Source: Azospirillum sp. SYSU D00513 (lineage in GTDB: Bacteria; Pseudomonadota; Alphaproteobacteria; Azospirillales; Azospirillaceae). Taken from it: DNA of 64,000 nucleotides. Position 1 is the stretch's first letter, and each line of letters opens with the position of its first letter. Shown here in pieces: positions 16,617-26,473 of this stretch. The DNA lies in the NCBI RefSeq assembly GCF_017356015.1, contig NZ_JAFIQV010000013.1, positions 1 through 64,000 of the forward strand. The letters are read 5' to 3'. Position numbers and translations under genes: made by a program. The notes beneath the pieces are model-generated. The model searched no databases. It had not been told where the DNA came from and saw nothing but the letters and a program-made list of their open reading frames with translations.

Positions 16617-17726
16617 ATGGCGGATTTCGATGCAACGGTGGTCGGGGCTGGCGTGGTCGGTCTGGCGGTCGCCCGCGAACTGGCTCTCTCCGGCTGTTCG
16701 GTTGTGGTTCTGGAAACAGCCGCCTCCATCGGCTCGGAAACCTCCTCGCGCAACAGCGAAGTGATCCATGCCGGACTTTACTACCCAAGGGGATCACTGA
16801 AGGCGCGGCTCTGCGTCGAGGGCCGCCGGCGGCTGTACGCCTACATGGCGGAGCGCGGGGTTCCTCACCGCCGCTGCGGAAAGCTCCTGGTGGCGAGCGA
16901 CGAATCGGAGGTGCCCGAACTGGAGGCGATCCACCGGCGCGGGACGGAGAACGGGGTGGAGGAACTGCGAATCATCGACGCGGCCGAGGCCAGACGGCTC
17001 GAACCCGCGCTGCGCACCGCCGGGGCCGTGCTCTCGCCCGTTACCGGCATCCTGGACAGCCACGCGTTGATGGTCGCCTACCAGGGCGACGCCGAGAGCG
17101 CCGGAGCCTCCATCGCCTTCCGCACACCCTTCGAAGGGGCGGAAACTCTGGGCGAGGGCGAATTCCAGGTCCGGGCCGGCGGGGAAGAGCCGACGAGCTT
17201 CACCACCTCCATCCTCGTCAACGCGGCGGGTCTGCACGCCTCCAGGGTCGCGGGCGCCATCGCCGGGTTGGACGCGGCCCATGTTCCCCAGATGCGCTAC
17301 GCGAAGGGAAACTACTTCGTGCTGGCCGGGCGCTCGCCCTTCACGCGCCTGATCTACCCAATGCCGAACAAGGCGGGGCTCGGCGTCCACCTGACGCTCG
17401 ACCTCGGCGGGCAGGCGCGTTTCGGCCCGGACGTGGAATGGGTCGACGCGATCGACTACACGGTGGACCCGAATCGCTGCGCTGGGTTCTACGAGGCGAT
17501 CCGCCGCTACTGGCCGGATCTAAGGGACGAGTCGCTGACGCCCGGCTATTCCGGCATTAGGCCGAAGCTGGTCGCCGCGAATGAGGCCGCCGCCGATTTC
17601 CGGATCGACGGGCCGGAGGCGCATGGCCTCGCCGGACTGGTCAACCTCTTCGGGATCGAGAGCCCGGGGCTCACCGCCTCCCTCGCCATCGCGAGCGAGG
17701 TGCGGGCGCGGCTTGACGCCGCGTGA
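16617..17726 (+). CDS. FAD-dependent oxidoreductase, L-2-hydroxyglutarate oxidase-like
   Basis: DAO-family flavoenzyme of 369 aa. The FAD-binding Rossmann motif VVGAGVVGLAVARELA is at residues 8-23 and is followed by SSRNSEVIHAGLYYP, the hallmark of LhgO/YgaF-type L-2-hydroxyacid oxidases. GYSGIRPKL near the C-terminus is also shared. It would oxidise an L-2-hydroxyacid and pass electrons to the quinone pool or oxygen. The next gene, an SDR dehydrogenase 76 bp downstream on the same strand, may act on a related compound; that is inference. ATG 16617 is the obvious start. Confidence 0.82.
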   Translation: MADFDATVVGAGVVGLAVARELALSGCSVVVLETAASIGSETSSRNSEVIHAGLYYPRGSLKARLCVEGRRRLYAYMAERGVPHRRCGKLLVASDESEVPELEAIHRRGTENGVEELRIIDAAEARRLEPALRTAGAVLSPVTGILDSHALMVAYQGDAESAGASIAFRTPFEGAETLGEGEFQVRAGGEEPTSFTTSILVNAAGLHASRVAGAIAGLDAAHVPQMRYAKGNYFVLAGRSPFTRLIYPMPNKAGLGVHLTLDLGGQARFGPDVEWVDAIDYTVDPNRCAGFYEAIRRYWPDLRDESLTPGYSGIRPKLVAANEAAADFRIDGPEAHGLAGLVNLFGIESPGLTASLAIASEVRARLDAA

Positions 17727-17802
17727 GGCCAGCCTCTTCCGTCGCGTTCGCTCTGCCGCTAGGGTCCGGGTGCCAGAACACAAAATTTGCTGGAGACGCG
17801 AC

Positions 17803-18570
17803 ATGAGCAACGAAGCCCGTTATCCCAGCCTGCGCGACCGAGTGACCTTCATCACCGGCGGCGGGTCTGGGATCGGCGCCGAACTGACGCGGTCCTTCGC
17901 GGCGCAAGGTGCCCGCGTCGCCTTCGTGGACATTGCCGAGACGGAAAGCCGCGCCCTGTGCGACCGCGTGAAGGAGGAAACAGGGCAGGCGCCGCTCTTC
18001 ATTCCCTGCGATCTCCGCGACATTCCCGCACTTCAGGCGGCCATCGAGCAGGTGCGCGGGCAACTGGGCGATGTCAGCGTCCTTCTGAACAACGCCGCGA
18101 ACGACCAGCGCCACGCCGTCGAAGAGGTGACGGTGGAGTATTGGGACGAGCGCATGGCGATCAACCAGCGCCCGATGTTCTTCGCGGCCCAGTCCATCGC
18201 TCCGCACATGAAGCGGTTCGGGCGCGGCTCCATCGTCAATTTCGGCTCGATCAGCTGGAAGATCGGGCAGGGTGGCATGCCGGCCTACACCATGGCGAAG
18301 GCGAGCGTGCATGGGCTGACCCGGGGCCTCGCGCGCGATCTCGGGCCGTTCGGCATCCGCGTCAACACGCTGCTGCCGGGCTGGGTGATGACGCAGCGCC
18401 AGCTCGACCTGTGGGTCACGCCGGAAAGCGCCAAGCAGATCGACGCCAGCCAATGCATCAAGGACCGCGTCATGCCGCACCACATCGCGGCGATGGCGCT
18501 GTTCCTGGCCGCCGACGACAGCGCGGCCTGCACCGCCCAGGAGTTCACCGTGGACGGCGGCTGGTCCTGA
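17803..18570 (+). CDS. SDR-family NAD(P)-dependent oxidoreductase
   Basis: Short-chain dehydrogenase of 255 aa. The cofactor motif is TGGGSGIG, the structural motif is NNAAN (a variant of NNAG), and the active site is Ser in FGSISW and YTMAK. Acidic FVDIAE at the end of strand 2 suggests NAD preference. It resembles sugar or hydroxyacid SDRs, but the substrate is not clear. It follows the LhgO-like gene and ends just before a strong terminator, so the two genes form a likely unit. Confidence 0.85.
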   Translation: MSNEARYPSLRDRVTFITGGGSGIGAELTRSFAAQGARVAFVDIAETESRALCDRVKEETGQAPLFIPCDLRDIPALQAAIEQVRGQLGDVSVLLNNAANDQRHAVEEVTVEYWDERMAINQRPMFFAAQSIAPHMKRFGRGSIVNFGSISWKIGQGGMPAYTMAKASVHGLTRGLARDLGPFGIRVNTLLPGWVMTQRQLDLWVTPESAKQIDASQCIKDRVMPHHIAAMALFLAADDSAACTAQEFTVDGGWS

Positions 18571-18613
18571 TCCGGCCGGGGCAAGCCGGCGAGAGAACGG
18601 GCAGGCGTGAAAA

Positions 18614-18657
18614 CGAAAAGCCCCGCCGTCGCGCGGATGCGCGGGCAGGGCTTTTCG
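18614..18657 (+). terminator. intrinsic terminator after the SDR gene
   Basis: CGAAAAGCCC (18614-18623) pairs with GGGCTTTTCG (18648-18657); the loop holds a second short GCGCG/CGCGC pairing. The T-run is TTTT. As the stem is A/T flanked on both sides it could also serve the convergent small gene ending at 18695. Confidence 0.82.
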
Positions 18658-18694
18658 TAACAGGGACCGGCGGAATGGCCGCCGGAACCGCGCG

Positions 18695-18901
18695 TCAGGC
18701 GCGGTCGGACTCGAACATCGCCTGACGGGCGAGGGCGGCGCTGCCGTTGATCGTTCCGCCGCTCTGAGCGGTCAGCTCCTGGAAACGGGCGTAGGCGCGG
18801 TAGCCGTCGCGGATGCCCGCGAACACATCGGCCACGACACGCAGCAGCTTCGAGCCGGCGTCGCTACCAAACTCGGAGTGGCTGTAAGCAGTGTGAGCCA
18901 T
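18695..18901 (-). CDS. small protein of unknown function
   Basis: Short gene of 68 codons with a good ribosome site (GGAGG, 5 nt before ATG 18901). The protein starts MAHTAYSHSEFGSD and has one amphipathic helical stretch (KLLRVVADVFAGIRDGYRAY). There is no signal peptide or TM segment. It is remotely like the short Arg/Tyr-containing DUF1127-type proteins of alphaproteobacteria, but the match is not good enough to name. Base composition matches the neighbours. Confidence 0.6.
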   Translation of the reverse strand: MAHTAYSHSEFGSDAGSKLLRVVADVFAGIRDGYRAYARFQELTAQSGGTINGSAALARQAMFESDRA

Positions 18902-19235
18902 GGTGGCCTCCATCAATCTCGATGAGCTGAATATAGGCCCAGCGCGGTCGCGCAAGTAATGCTCGTATCGCATCACCGGAACGTGCTGGCGGTATAGATT
19001 TGCGGACCGAACAAAGCTATCGGCGTTTCTCTTTTCCATTGTTTGGATCGCCTGCAATAGAGAGATCGGTAAACGCCTCTCCAGCCCATCTTTGCTTCGG
19101 ACGCCAAACGAATTCTCGGTTCAGCGGATTGTTTGCCAAGCCCGCAAGACCGGGCCTAGTAGCCGCACCGCGCCTGGGCTATAGCTGCCGCCGCTTCGAC
19201 CATCCACCGCAGGACCGGGCCTCAAGACGACCGTC
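18902..19235. other. intergenic region between small gene and bioM
   Basis: 334 bases without a convincing gene. Composition is less GC-rich than the neighbours, as expected for divergent promoters. An ORF at 19000-19239 has no coding character. No clear BioR-type operator (TTATCTATAA-like) was found. Confidence 0.5.
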
Positions 19236-19961
19236 ATGACCGAACAGGGCATTCATCTTCAGTCCGTGACCTTGCGCCGGGGCGCAGCGACGCTGTTCGA
19301 CGGGCTGTCCCTGTCGCTGACGGAGCCGCGCATTGGACTCGTCGGGGACAACGGCGCCGGGAAGAGCAGCCTGTTGCGGGTCGCCTGCGGCCTTCTGGCT
19401 CCGGACTCCGGAAGCGTGACCGTCCATGGGGCGGATGCGGGCAAGGAGCGGACCCGGCTGCCCGGCCTCGTCGGCATCCTGTTCCAGAACCCGGACGATC
19501 AGATCATCTTCCCGACCGTCGTGGAGGAACTGGCCTTCAGCCTGACGGCGCAGGGAGAGGGGCGGCGGGAGGCCCGGCGCCGGGCCTCCGCCTATCTGGG
19601 CGAGCGTGGCCTGGATGGCTGGGCGGACCGGGCCGTCGGGAGCCTCAGCCAGGGGCAGCGGCAGAGGCTGTGCCTGATGGCGCTGGACATCATGGGGCCC
19701 CGCACCCTGCTGCTGGACGAGCCCTTCGCCAGCCTCGACCTTCCTGCGCAGGCCCGGCTGGTGCGGCATGTCCGGACCACCGACCGGCAGGTGGTGCTGT
19801 CCAGCCATGTGCTCGAGCCGCTCCTGGAGTTCGAGCGCGTGCTTTGGCTGGACGGGGGACGGATCCGCGCCGACGGGCCGGGGCGGGAGGTCTGCGCTGC
19901 CTATCGGGCGGATGTCGAGGATCGGGCGGAGCGGGCGGGCGATGCACAGCTTCTATCTTGA
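19236..19961 (+). CDS. bioM: biotin ECF transporter ATPase BioM
   Basis: ATPase of 241 aa of the energy-coupling factor (CbiO-like) type. Walker A is GDNGAGKSSL, the Q-loop ILFQNPDDQIIFPTVVEEL (the DDQ sequence is typical of ECF ATPases), the signature LSQGQRQRL, Walker B LLLDEPFASLD, and the H-loop SSHVLE. Gene order bioM-bioN-bioY identifies the substrate as biotin. bioN starts 20 bp before this gene ends, which indicates tight coupling. Confidence 0.92.
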   Translation: MTEQGIHLQSVTLRRGAATLFDGLSLSLTEPRIGLVGDNGAGKSSLLRVACGLLAPDSGSVTVHGADAGKERTRLPGLVGILFQNPDDQIIFPTVVEELAFSLTAQGEGRREARRRASAYLGERGLDGWADRAVGSLSQGQRQRLCLMALDIMGPRTLLLDEPFASLDLPAQARLVRHVRTTDRQVVLSSHVLEPLLEFERVLWLDGGRIRADGPGREVCAAYRADVEDRAERAGDAQLLS

Positions 19962-20535
19962 ACGGCCGGGCTGGCTGCACCGTGTTCCCGCCGGGGTGAA
20001 GCTGGCGGGGCTGTCCCTGGCGGGCACGGCCCTATTTATGACGGCCGACCAGGCGCTGCTCGGCGCGGCGGCGCTGGCGGTCGCGGCGCTCTACCTCTCC
20101 CTTGGGCGGGAGGCGGGCAGGGCGCTCGGCGCCTTCCGGGGGCTGGCGGTCGCCCTGCTCCTCATCCTGCTCTTTCACGCGCTGGTGGGATCCTGGCGGG
20201 ACGGCGCGGTCACCGCCCTCCGGCTGGGCAGCCTGTCGGCGCTCGGCATGGCGCTGACGCTCACCACCCGATTCGATGACCTGCTGTCCGTCGCGGAAAC
20301 GCTGCTTCGGCCCCTGAAGCTGTTCGGCCTGCCGGCGGAGCGGATGGCTCTCGCCTTCGGGCTCATGCTGCGGTTTATCGAAACCTTCTTCGCGCAATGG
20401 CAGAGGCTCGACGAGGCGCACCGCGCACGCAGCGGGCGAGCCGGCGGCTGGCGTCTTCTGGCGCCCCTCGCGATTCAGGCCCTGGCGGCGGCTGACCGGG
20501 CCGCGGAAGCGTTGTCGGCGCGGCTCGGTCGGTGA
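19942..20535 (+). CDS. bioN: biotin ECF transporter T-component BioN
   Basis: Membrane coupling protein of 197 aa. It has four to five hydrophobic segments and the cytoplasmic helices with Ala-Arg-containing coupling motifs near the C-terminus (EAHRARSGRAG), as in CbiQ/EcfT proteins. It links BioM to the substrate-binding BioY. The start ATG 19942 lies inside the end of bioM. Confidence 0.9.
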   Translation: MHSFYLERPGWLHRVPAGVKLAGLSLAGTALFMTADQALLGAAALAVAALYLSLGREAGRALGAFRGLAVALLLILLFHALVGSWRDGAVTALRLGSLSALGMALTLTTRFDDLLSVAETLLRPLKLFGLPAERMALAFGLMLRFIETFFAQWQRLDEAHRARSGRAGGWRLLAPLAIQALAAADRAAEALSARLGR

Positions 20536-20569
20536 TAGTGGAGGGCCGTTCCTTTCCACCGAGGCCCCC

Positions 20570-21124
20570 ATGCAGTCCGGCTCCTCCCGCTCCATTGCCC
20601 ACATCGCCCTCTTCGCGGCGCTCGTCGCCGTCCTCGGGCTGATCCCGAAAATCGATCTGCCTTTCGGCGTTCCGGTCACCGCCCAGACGCTGGGCGTCAT
20701 GCTGGCCGGCTGCCTGCTCGGGCCGAAACGCGCCTTCCTTGCCATGCTGCTGGTCCTCGGCGGCGTGGCGCTCGGCTTGCCCCTGCTGTCGGGTGGGCGC
20801 GGCGGCATCGGCGTGTTCGCCAGCCCGACGGCGGGGTACCTGCTTGCCTGGCCGTTTGGCGCGCTGGTCGCGGGTGCCGTCATGGGGCTGCTTCCCGGCC
20901 CGGTCTGGGCGCGGGCCTTCGCCGCCTCGGCGGCGGGCGGCATCGGCGTTATTCATCTCTCCGGCATCGTGGGGCTCACGCTGCTGGCGAGGATGGAGCC
21001 GACCCAGGCGGCGCTCGCCGACCTCGCCTTCGTGCCGGGCGACCTGATCAAGTGCGCCCTGGTGGCGGCACTGGCGCAGTCCGTCGCGCGCGGCCTGCCG
21101 GACTGGAACCTGCACCGCGCCTGA
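20570..21124 (+). CDS. bioY: biotin transporter S-component BioY
   Basis: Biotin-binding membrane protein of 184 aa with about six TM helices. The family motif is visible in PFGVPVTAQTLGVMLAGCLLGPKRA and in GGRGGIGVFASPTAGYLLAWPF. It binds biotin with high affinity alone and transports faster with BioMN (family knowledge). It is the last gene of the operon and is followed by a strong terminator. Confidence 0.93.
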   Translation: MQSGSSRSIAHIALFAALVAVLGLIPKIDLPFGVPVTAQTLGVMLAGCLLGPKRAFLAMLLVLGGVALGLPLLSGGRGGIGVFASPTAGYLLAWPFGALVAGAVMGLLPGPVWARAFAASAAGGIGVIHLSGIVGLTLLARMEPTQAALADLAFVPGDLIKCALVAALAQSVARGLPDWNLHRA

Positions 21125-21144
21125 TCCCGGCGGCAACCGGAACG

Positions 21145-21178
21145 AAAAAGCCCCCGTTCGCGAGGACGGGGGCTTTTT
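21145..21178. terminator. bidirectional terminator between bioY and fruA
   Basis: AAAAAGCCCCCGT (21145-21157) pairs perfectly with ACGGGGGCTTTTT (21166-21178) around an 8-base loop. With A-tracts and T-tracts on both sides it can stop transcription of both convergent operons. Confidence 0.92.
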
Positions 21179-21194
21179 CTTTTCCAGAGCCTGA

Positions 21195-23003
21195 TTACCG
21201 TGCCGCCGCCGTGGCACCGGAGGCGGGCAGGGGCTCCTCATCGACCGGACGCTTGAGGACGACGAGCGCCAGGGCCGTGATAACGGTACCGACGACGATC
21301 GACAGGATGTAGGGACCGAGCGGGTCCACCGCGTTCGGGATTGCGAGCACGAAGACGCCGCCGTGCGGCGCACGCAGGCCGCAGCCAAACCACATGGACA
21401 TGGCCCCCGTCACCGCCGAGCCGATCATCAGCGCCGGGATGACCCGCAGGGGATCCTTGGCGGCGAAGGGGATCACCCCTTCGGTGATGAAGGAGATGCC
21501 CAGCACGGCCGCCGCCTTGCCCGCCTCGCGCTCCTGCAGGGTGAAGCGGTTCTTGGCGATGACGGTCGCCAGCGCCACGCCCAGCGGCGGAGTCATGCCC
21601 GCCGCCATGACGGCGGCCATCGGCAGGAAGGTGTTGCTGCTGAGCAGCCCGACCGCGAAGGCGTAGGCCGCCTTGTTCACCGGACCGCCCATGTCGAAGG
21701 CCATCATGGCGCCGAGCAGCAGGCCGAGCAGCACGGCGTTGGTGCCGCTGAGGCTGGTCAGGAAACTTGTCAGGGCGGCCATGATGGCCGCCACCGGCGC
21801 GCCGACCACATAGATCATCAGAAGCCCGACGATCAGCGTCGCGATCAGCGGGATGATGAGGACCGGCTTCAGCCCTTCCAGCGTGGCCGGCAGGCGGATG
21901 TAGTCGCGGCAGGCCCGCGCCACATAGCCGGCGAGGAAGCCGGCGACGATGCCGCCCAGGAAGCCGGCGCCCACCTGGCTCGCCAGCATGCCGCCGATGA
22001 AGCCGGGCGCGATGCCGGGCCGGTCGGCGATGGAATAGGCCATGTAACCGGCCAGCGCCGGCACCATGAGCGCGAAGGCTGCCTCCCCGCCGATCTGCAT
22101 CAGCGCGGCGGGCAGAGTGCCCTTCTCCTTGAAGGCCTCGATGCCGAACACGAAGGACAGGGCGATGATCAGGCCGCCCGCCACCACGAAGGGCAGCATG
22201 AAGGAGACGCCGGTCAGCAGATGCTTGTAGGGGCCGGCGTCGACCTGCTTCTTGCCCGCCGGCGCGCCCGCGGTCGAAGCCGCACGCGGCTGGGCGCCGC
22301 CCGCCGGAACCGGCAGGGCCAGCGCCTGGGCGATGGCCCGCTCCGGCTGTTTCAGCGCCTCGCCGACGGAGGTCTTGTAGAGGCGCTTGCCGGCGAAACG
22401 GTCGGTCGAGACATGAGTGTCGGCGCCGATGATGACCGCGTCGGCGGCGGCGATGTCCTCATCCGTCAGCGTGTTCTTGGCGCCGACGGATCCCTGGGTC
22501 TCGACGCGGATGTCGTAGCCCTGGGCGCGGGCGGCGCGGGTCAGCGCCTCCGCCGCCATGAATGTGTGGGCGATGCCGGTCGGGCAGGCCGTGATGGCGA
22601 CCAGCAGGCCGGACCGCGCCGCGCCGGCAGCGGCCTTGCTCGCGGCGGGCGCGCCTGCCGGCTCCGCCGCCCTTGCCTGCGCCGCGGGGCCGGTGACCGG
22701 CACCACCCCTGTCGCCTCGTCGATGATGCGGCCCGTTTCGCGGATCGCCGCCGCCGTGGAGGTGCGGACGATCCGCTTGCCCTGGAAGCGGTCCTCCTCC
22801 ACGGCGATGTCCGCCGCGATGATCACCCCGTCGGCCGCCGCGATGGCCGCGTTGTCGAGCGGCGTGCGCACGCCGGCGGACCCGCTGGTCTCGACCTCGA
22901 TTTCGTGGCCTTTCAGGACGGCCACGCGGCGAAGCGCCTCCGCCGCCATGAATGTGTGCGCGATTCCCGTCGGGCAGGCCGTTACAGCCACCAGTCTTGC
23001 CAT
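21195..23003 (-). CDS. fruA: fructose PTS permease EIIB'BC
   Basis: Fructose-specific phosphotransferase permease of 602 aa. Two EIIB-type domains come first (about 1-100 and 130-225), each with the phosphocysteine motif [16 protein letters not shown], then a linker, then the EIIC membrane domain (about 255-590) with 8 to 10 TM segments and [16 protein letters not shown]. It imports fructose and releases fructose 1-phosphate. That both B domains keep the active Cys is worth note, since E. coli FruA has a degenerate first one. It is the third gene of fruB-fruK-fruA. Confidence 0.94.
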   Translation of the reverse strand: MARLVAVTACPTGIAHTFMAAEALRRVAVLKGHEIEVETSGSAGVRTPLDNAAIAAADGVIIAADIAVEEDRFQGKRIVRTSTAAAIRETGRIIDEATGVVPVTGPAAQARAAEPAGAPAASKAAAGAARSGLLVAITACPTGIAHTFMAAEALTRAARAQGYDIRVETQGSVGAKNTLTDEDIAAADAVIIGADTHVSTDRFAGKRLYKTSVGEALKQPERAIAQALALPVPAGGAQPRAASTAGAPAGKKQVDAGPYKHLLTGVSFMLPFVVAGGLIIALSFVFGIEAFKEKGTLPAALMQIGGEAAFALMVPALAGYMAYSIADRPGIAPGFIGGMLASQVGAGFLGGIVAGFLAGYVARACRDYIRLPATLEGLKPVLIIPLIATLIVGLLMIYVVGAPVAAIMAALTSFLTSLSGTNAVLLGLLLGAMMAFDMGGPVNKAAYAFAVGLLSSNTFLPMAAVMAAGMTPPLGVALATVIAKNRFTLQEREAGKAAAVLGISFITEGVIPFAAKDPLRVIPALMIGSAVTGAMSMWFGCGLRAPHGGVFVLAIPNAVDPLGPYILSIVVGTVITALALVVLKRPVDEEPLPASGATAAAR

Positions 23004-23033
23004 TTTTCTTGTCCTCGACCCAATCGTCTGTCT

Positions 23034-23978
23034 TCAGCCATGCCCAAGGGATTCGACGCGCACGGCGCGCTTCAGGGCGTCGATGCAGTCCGGCGGCGGC
23101 AACACGGGCCCGAGCTGCGCCAGGGTTCCCGCCGCGAAGGCGGTGCCCTGCCGGGCGCAGCTTTCCAGGTCCAGCCCGGCGGCGCGCGCGGCGATGACCC
23201 CCGCCACCATGGCGTCGCCCGCCCCGACGGTGCTGGCAACCTCCACCTTCGGCGGAACGGCGAGAAGCGCACCCTCCTCGCCGACGAACACCGCCCCGTC
23301 GCCGCCCAGCGAGACGACCACGAGTCCGATGCCCGACGCGTGGAGGTCCCTTGCCGCGCGGACCACCGAATCGCGGTCGGGCAGGGGACGGCCGAGCAGT
23401 TCCGACAGCTCGTGCGCGTTCGGCTTCACCATGTCCGGCCTGACCTCGACGGCAGCCCGCAGGGGCGCGCCGCTGGTGTCCACCGCCACGAATGCGCCGC
23501 GTTCGCGCAGCCGCTTGGTCCAGGCGGCGTAGCTGTCCGGGGCGAGACCGGCTGGCAGGCTTCCGGCGAGCACGAAATGGCCGTTCTCCGCCGCCAGCGC
23601 GTCGAGCGCCGCCGTCAGCTCCTCCACGGCGCCGTCCGGAACGCTCAGGCCCGGAAGATTGATGTCCGTGACGGAACCGCCAGCCGCGTCCACCACCTTG
23701 ATGTTGGTGCGGCTCGCCCCCTTCAGGCGGATGCAGCGGTCGCCGATGCCGCGCTCGCGGAACAGCGCCTCGAACACCGCCGCGTTGTCGGCCCCCAGGA
23801 AACCGGCGGCGGTCACCGGCGCCGGGCCGCCGCTCAGGAAGGCGGCGACGTTGATGCCCTTGCCGCCGGCCGTGCGCGTCTCCTTCGCGACGCGGTTGAC
23901 CGTCCCCGCCGTGAAGCCGGGGCAGTCCAGCGTCTGGTCGATGGCCACGTTGGGCGTGACCGTGACGATCCCCCTCAT
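23034..23978 (-). CDS. fruK: 1-phosphofructokinase
   Basis: PfkB-family kinase of 314 aa converting fructose 1-phosphate to fructose 1,6-bisphosphate. It has the N-terminal pattern TVTPNVAIDQTLDCPGF, the early Gly motif GGKGINVAAFL, and the C-terminal nucleotide/catalytic motif STVGAGDAMVAGVIAA with the base Asp. Its ATG (23978) overlaps the TGA of fruB as ATGA, so it is translationally coupled, and fruA follows 30 nt downstream. Confidence 0.93.
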   Translation of the reverse strand: MRGIVTVTPNVAIDQTLDCPGFTAGTVNRVAKETRTAGGKGINVAAFLSGGPAPVTAAGFLGADNAAVFEALFRERGIGDRCIRLKGASRTNIKVVDAAGGSVTDINLPGLSVPDGAVEELTAALDALAAENGHFVLAGSLPAGLAPDSYAAWTKRLRERGAFVAVDTSGAPLRAAVEVRPDMVKPNAHELSELLGRPLPDRDSVVRAARDLHASGIGLVVVSLGGDGAVFVGEEGALLAVPPKVEVASTVGAGDAMVAGVIAARAAGLDLESCARQGTAFAAGTLAQLGPVLPPPDCIDALKRAVRVESLGHG

Positions 23979-26473
23979 GCCGCATCCTCCCCGGCGGGCA
24001 TGGCGCGCACCAGCGCCCGCACCTCGGCGGCGGCGGCGCAGGCGAGCGCGTCGCGCGCCACGGCCTCCGCGTCGGCCATGGCGACGGTGCGCAGGCGCGC
24101 CTTGACGGAGGGAATGCTCGGGATGGCGACGCTGAGTTCGCTCACCCCGAGGCCCGACAGGACGATGGCGCCGGCCGGATCGCCCGCGATGCCGCCGCAG
24201 GCGCCGACCCAGATGCCGGCGCCGCGCGCGGCCTTCACCGTCTGGTCGATCATGCGCAGCACCGCCGGGTGCAGCCCGTCGGCCTGCGGGGCCAGCACCG
24301 GGTGCAGCCGGTCCATCGCCAGCACATACTGCGTCAGGTCGTTGGTCCCGATGGAGAAGAAGGAGACCTCGCGGGCGAGCTGGTCGGCCATCATCACGGC
24401 CGAGGGGACCTCGATCATGATGCCGATCTCGACCGGCGCGACCCCAATGTCCAGGCGGATCTCCTCCGTGATCCGCTTGGCGCGCCGCAGCTCGTCAAGC
24501 GAGGCGACCATGGGGTACATGATCCGCACCGGTCCGTGGGCGGAGGCCCGCAGGATGGCGCGGAGCTGGGTGCGGAACAGGTCCTCCCGCTCGAAGCAGA
24601 GCCGGATGCCGCGCACGCCGAGGAAGGGGTTCTCCTCCGCCGGAAGGGACAGGTAGGGGACGCTCTTGTCGCCGCCGATGTCGAGCGTGCGCAGGATGAT
24701 CGGCAGCCCGTTCATGGCCTCCACCATCGTGCGGTAGGCCTCGTACTGCTCCTCCTCGCCCGGCGGCTCGTCGCGCTGGAGGAACAGGAACTCGGTCCGC
24801 ATCAGCCCGACGCCCTCGCCGCCGGCATCGACGGCGCGGACCGCCTCCGCGGCCTCGCTGATGTTCGCGGCGACCTCCACGCGGCGCCCGTCGGTGGTGA
24901 CGGCGGGCTTGTAGCGGTCCAGACGCTCCGCGTCGCGGCGGGCCAGGACCCGTTCGCGCTGGGCCGCGGCTTGGCCCCGGTCGGCCTCGGTCGGGCCGAC
25001 GACCAGCAGGCCGCCGTCGCCGTCGATGATGCATTCCTGCCCGTTGGGCAGGTCGAGCACCGCCGGGCCGGCGGCCACGACCGCCGGGATGTCGAGCGAG
25101 CGGGCAATGATCGCGGTGTGGGAGGTGGCCCCCCCGCCGGCCGTGCAGAGGCCCAGCACCATCGCCGGGTCGAGCTTGGCCGTGTCGGACGGGGACAGGT
25201 CGTCGGCCAGTAGGATGACGGGGTGGGCGGGAAGCTCGGCCGCCCCTTCCACCACCTCGGCCAGCAGGCGCAGGACGCGCCGGCCCACGTCCCGCAGGTC
25301 GGCGGCGCGTGCGGCCAGCAGGGGATCCTTCAGCCGGCCGAGCGTCTCGGCGCGATCCTCGTAGACGGCACGCCAAGCCCAGCCGGCGCTGTGGCCGGCG
25401 TCGATGCGGCGGTTCGCGTCGGCGACCATGTCCGGGTCGTCCAGCAACTCCTGGTGGGCCTTGAAGATGGCCGCCTTGGCGGCGCCGGCCTTCTTCCAGA
25501 ACTCCTCGTACAGGTTCCTCAGGTCGGCGGCGGCGCCGGCCAGAGCCTCGTCGAGGCGGCGGTGCTCGCGGGCGGCGTCGGGTGCCCTTTCCGCGACCTC
25601 AAGCTTCTCGCGCTGGTAGGCCCAGACCGGGCCGGCGTTGATGCCGGGCGAGGCCGACAGACCGGCGATGGTTCGGCCCTCATAATCGACGCGCACCGCC
25701 GGGGCGGCGGGGGTGGGGGCGTGCGAGGACGGCGCCGGGGCATCCTCCTCCAGCCCCGCCTCGAAGGCAGCGCGGATGGCGGCCAGCGCCTGCTCGGCGT
25801 CGTCCCCCTCGGCGGCGATGGTCAGCGGTGCGCCGCCGCTGGCGCCAAGGCGCAGCAGGGTCACCATGCTCTTCGCATTCGCGGACTGGCCGTTGTGGTG
25901 GACCGTGACGTCCGAACGGAAGCGCTTGGCGACCGAGACGAGCGCCGTCGCCGGGCGTGCGTGGAGGCCATGCGGCGCGGGCGACGTCACCTGGATCGTC
26001 CGCCCGGTGATGGGTGCGCCCGTGGCGCCGGGCTGCGGGGCGAGGGCCGAACCGTTGAGCGTGGCCGCGACGAAGGCGGCGTCGGTGGTGCGCCCCAGCT
26101 CCTCCGCCTTGGCGGGGTCGCCGAGCACGCCGGTGAGGTTGGCGAGGACCTGCAGATGCTCGTCGGACTTGGCGGCGATGCCCACCACGATCCGGGCAGC
26201 ACCTTCCTCCGCCCAGGTCACGCCATCGGGGAACTGCACGACGACCACGCCGGTCTGGCGCACGAATCCGCGTGCCTCGGGCAGCCCGTGCGGGATGGCG
26301 ATCCCGCTGCCGAGATAGGTGGCGGCCACCTGCTCGCGCCGGAGCATGCTGTCTATGTAGCCGGGCTCGATCAGGCCGGCCTCGACCATCGTCTGCCCGG
26401 CCATCCGGATCGCTTCCGCCTTGTCGGCGGCGGCGCGTCCCAGACGGACATGCGCTTGGGTCAATGTCAGCAT
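23975..26473 (-). CDS. fruB: fructose PTS multiphosphoryl transfer protein (EIIA-HPr-EI)
   Basis: Fused phosphotransferase of 832 aa. EIIA-Fru spans about 1-145 with the phospho-His in GIAIPHGLPEAR; HPr spans about 155-245 with HGLHARPATAL; EI spans about 265-825 with the phospho-His in GGGATSHTAIIAR and the PEP-binding RTEFLF...EEEQ. It carries phosphate from PEP to FruA, so this operon needs no other general PTS protein. It heads the operon. This EIIA-HPr-EI fusion is common in Rhodobacter and Azospirillum relatives. Confidence 0.95.
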   Translation of the reverse strand: MLTLTQAHVRLGRAAADKAEAIRMAGQTMVEAGLIEPGYIDSMLRREQVAATYLGSGIAIPHGLPEARGFVRQTGVVVVQFPDGVTWAEEGAARIVVGIAAKSDEHLQVLANLTGVLGDPAKAEELGRTTDAAFVAATLNGSALAPQPGATGAPITGRTIQVTSPAPHGLHARPATALVSVAKRFRSDVTVHHNGQSANAKSMVTLLRLGASGGAPLTIAAEGDDAEQALAAIRAAFEAGLEEDAPAPSSHAPTPAAPAVRVDYEGRTIAGLSASPGINAGPVWAYQREKLEVAERAPDAAREHRRLDEALAGAAADLRNLYEEFWKKAGAAKAAIFKAHQELLDDPDMVADANRRIDAGHSAGWAWRAVYEDRAETLGRLKDPLLAARAADLRDVGRRVLRLLAEVVEGAAELPAHPVILLADDLSPSDTAKLDPAMVLGLCTAGGGATSHTAIIARSLDIPAVVAAGPAVLDLPNGQECIIDGDGGLLVVGPTEADRGQAAAQRERVLARRDAERLDRYKPAVTTDGRRVEVAANISEAAEAVRAVDAGGEGVGLMRTEFLFLQRDEPPGEEEQYEAYRTMVEAMNGLPIILRTLDIGGDKSVPYLSLPAEENPFLGVRGIRLCFEREDLFRTQLRAILRASAHGPVRIMYPMVASLDELRRAKRITEEIRLDIGVAPVEIGIMIEVPSAVMMADQLAREVSFFSIGTNDLTQYVLAMDRLHPVLAPQADGLHPAVLRMIDQTVKAARGAGIWVGACGGIAGDPAGAIVLSGLGVSELSVAIPSIPSVKARLRTVAMADAEAVARDALACAAAAEVRALVRAMPAGEDAA

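Noticed and set aside
19000..19235. BioR operator upstream of bioM
   Set aside because: Only a weak CTATAG element is present; no TTATCTATAA-like site.
21363..24656. Very long plus-strand open frame across fruA, fruK and fruB
   Set aside because: Antisense to three clear PTS genes; composition is typical of a high-GC shadow frame.
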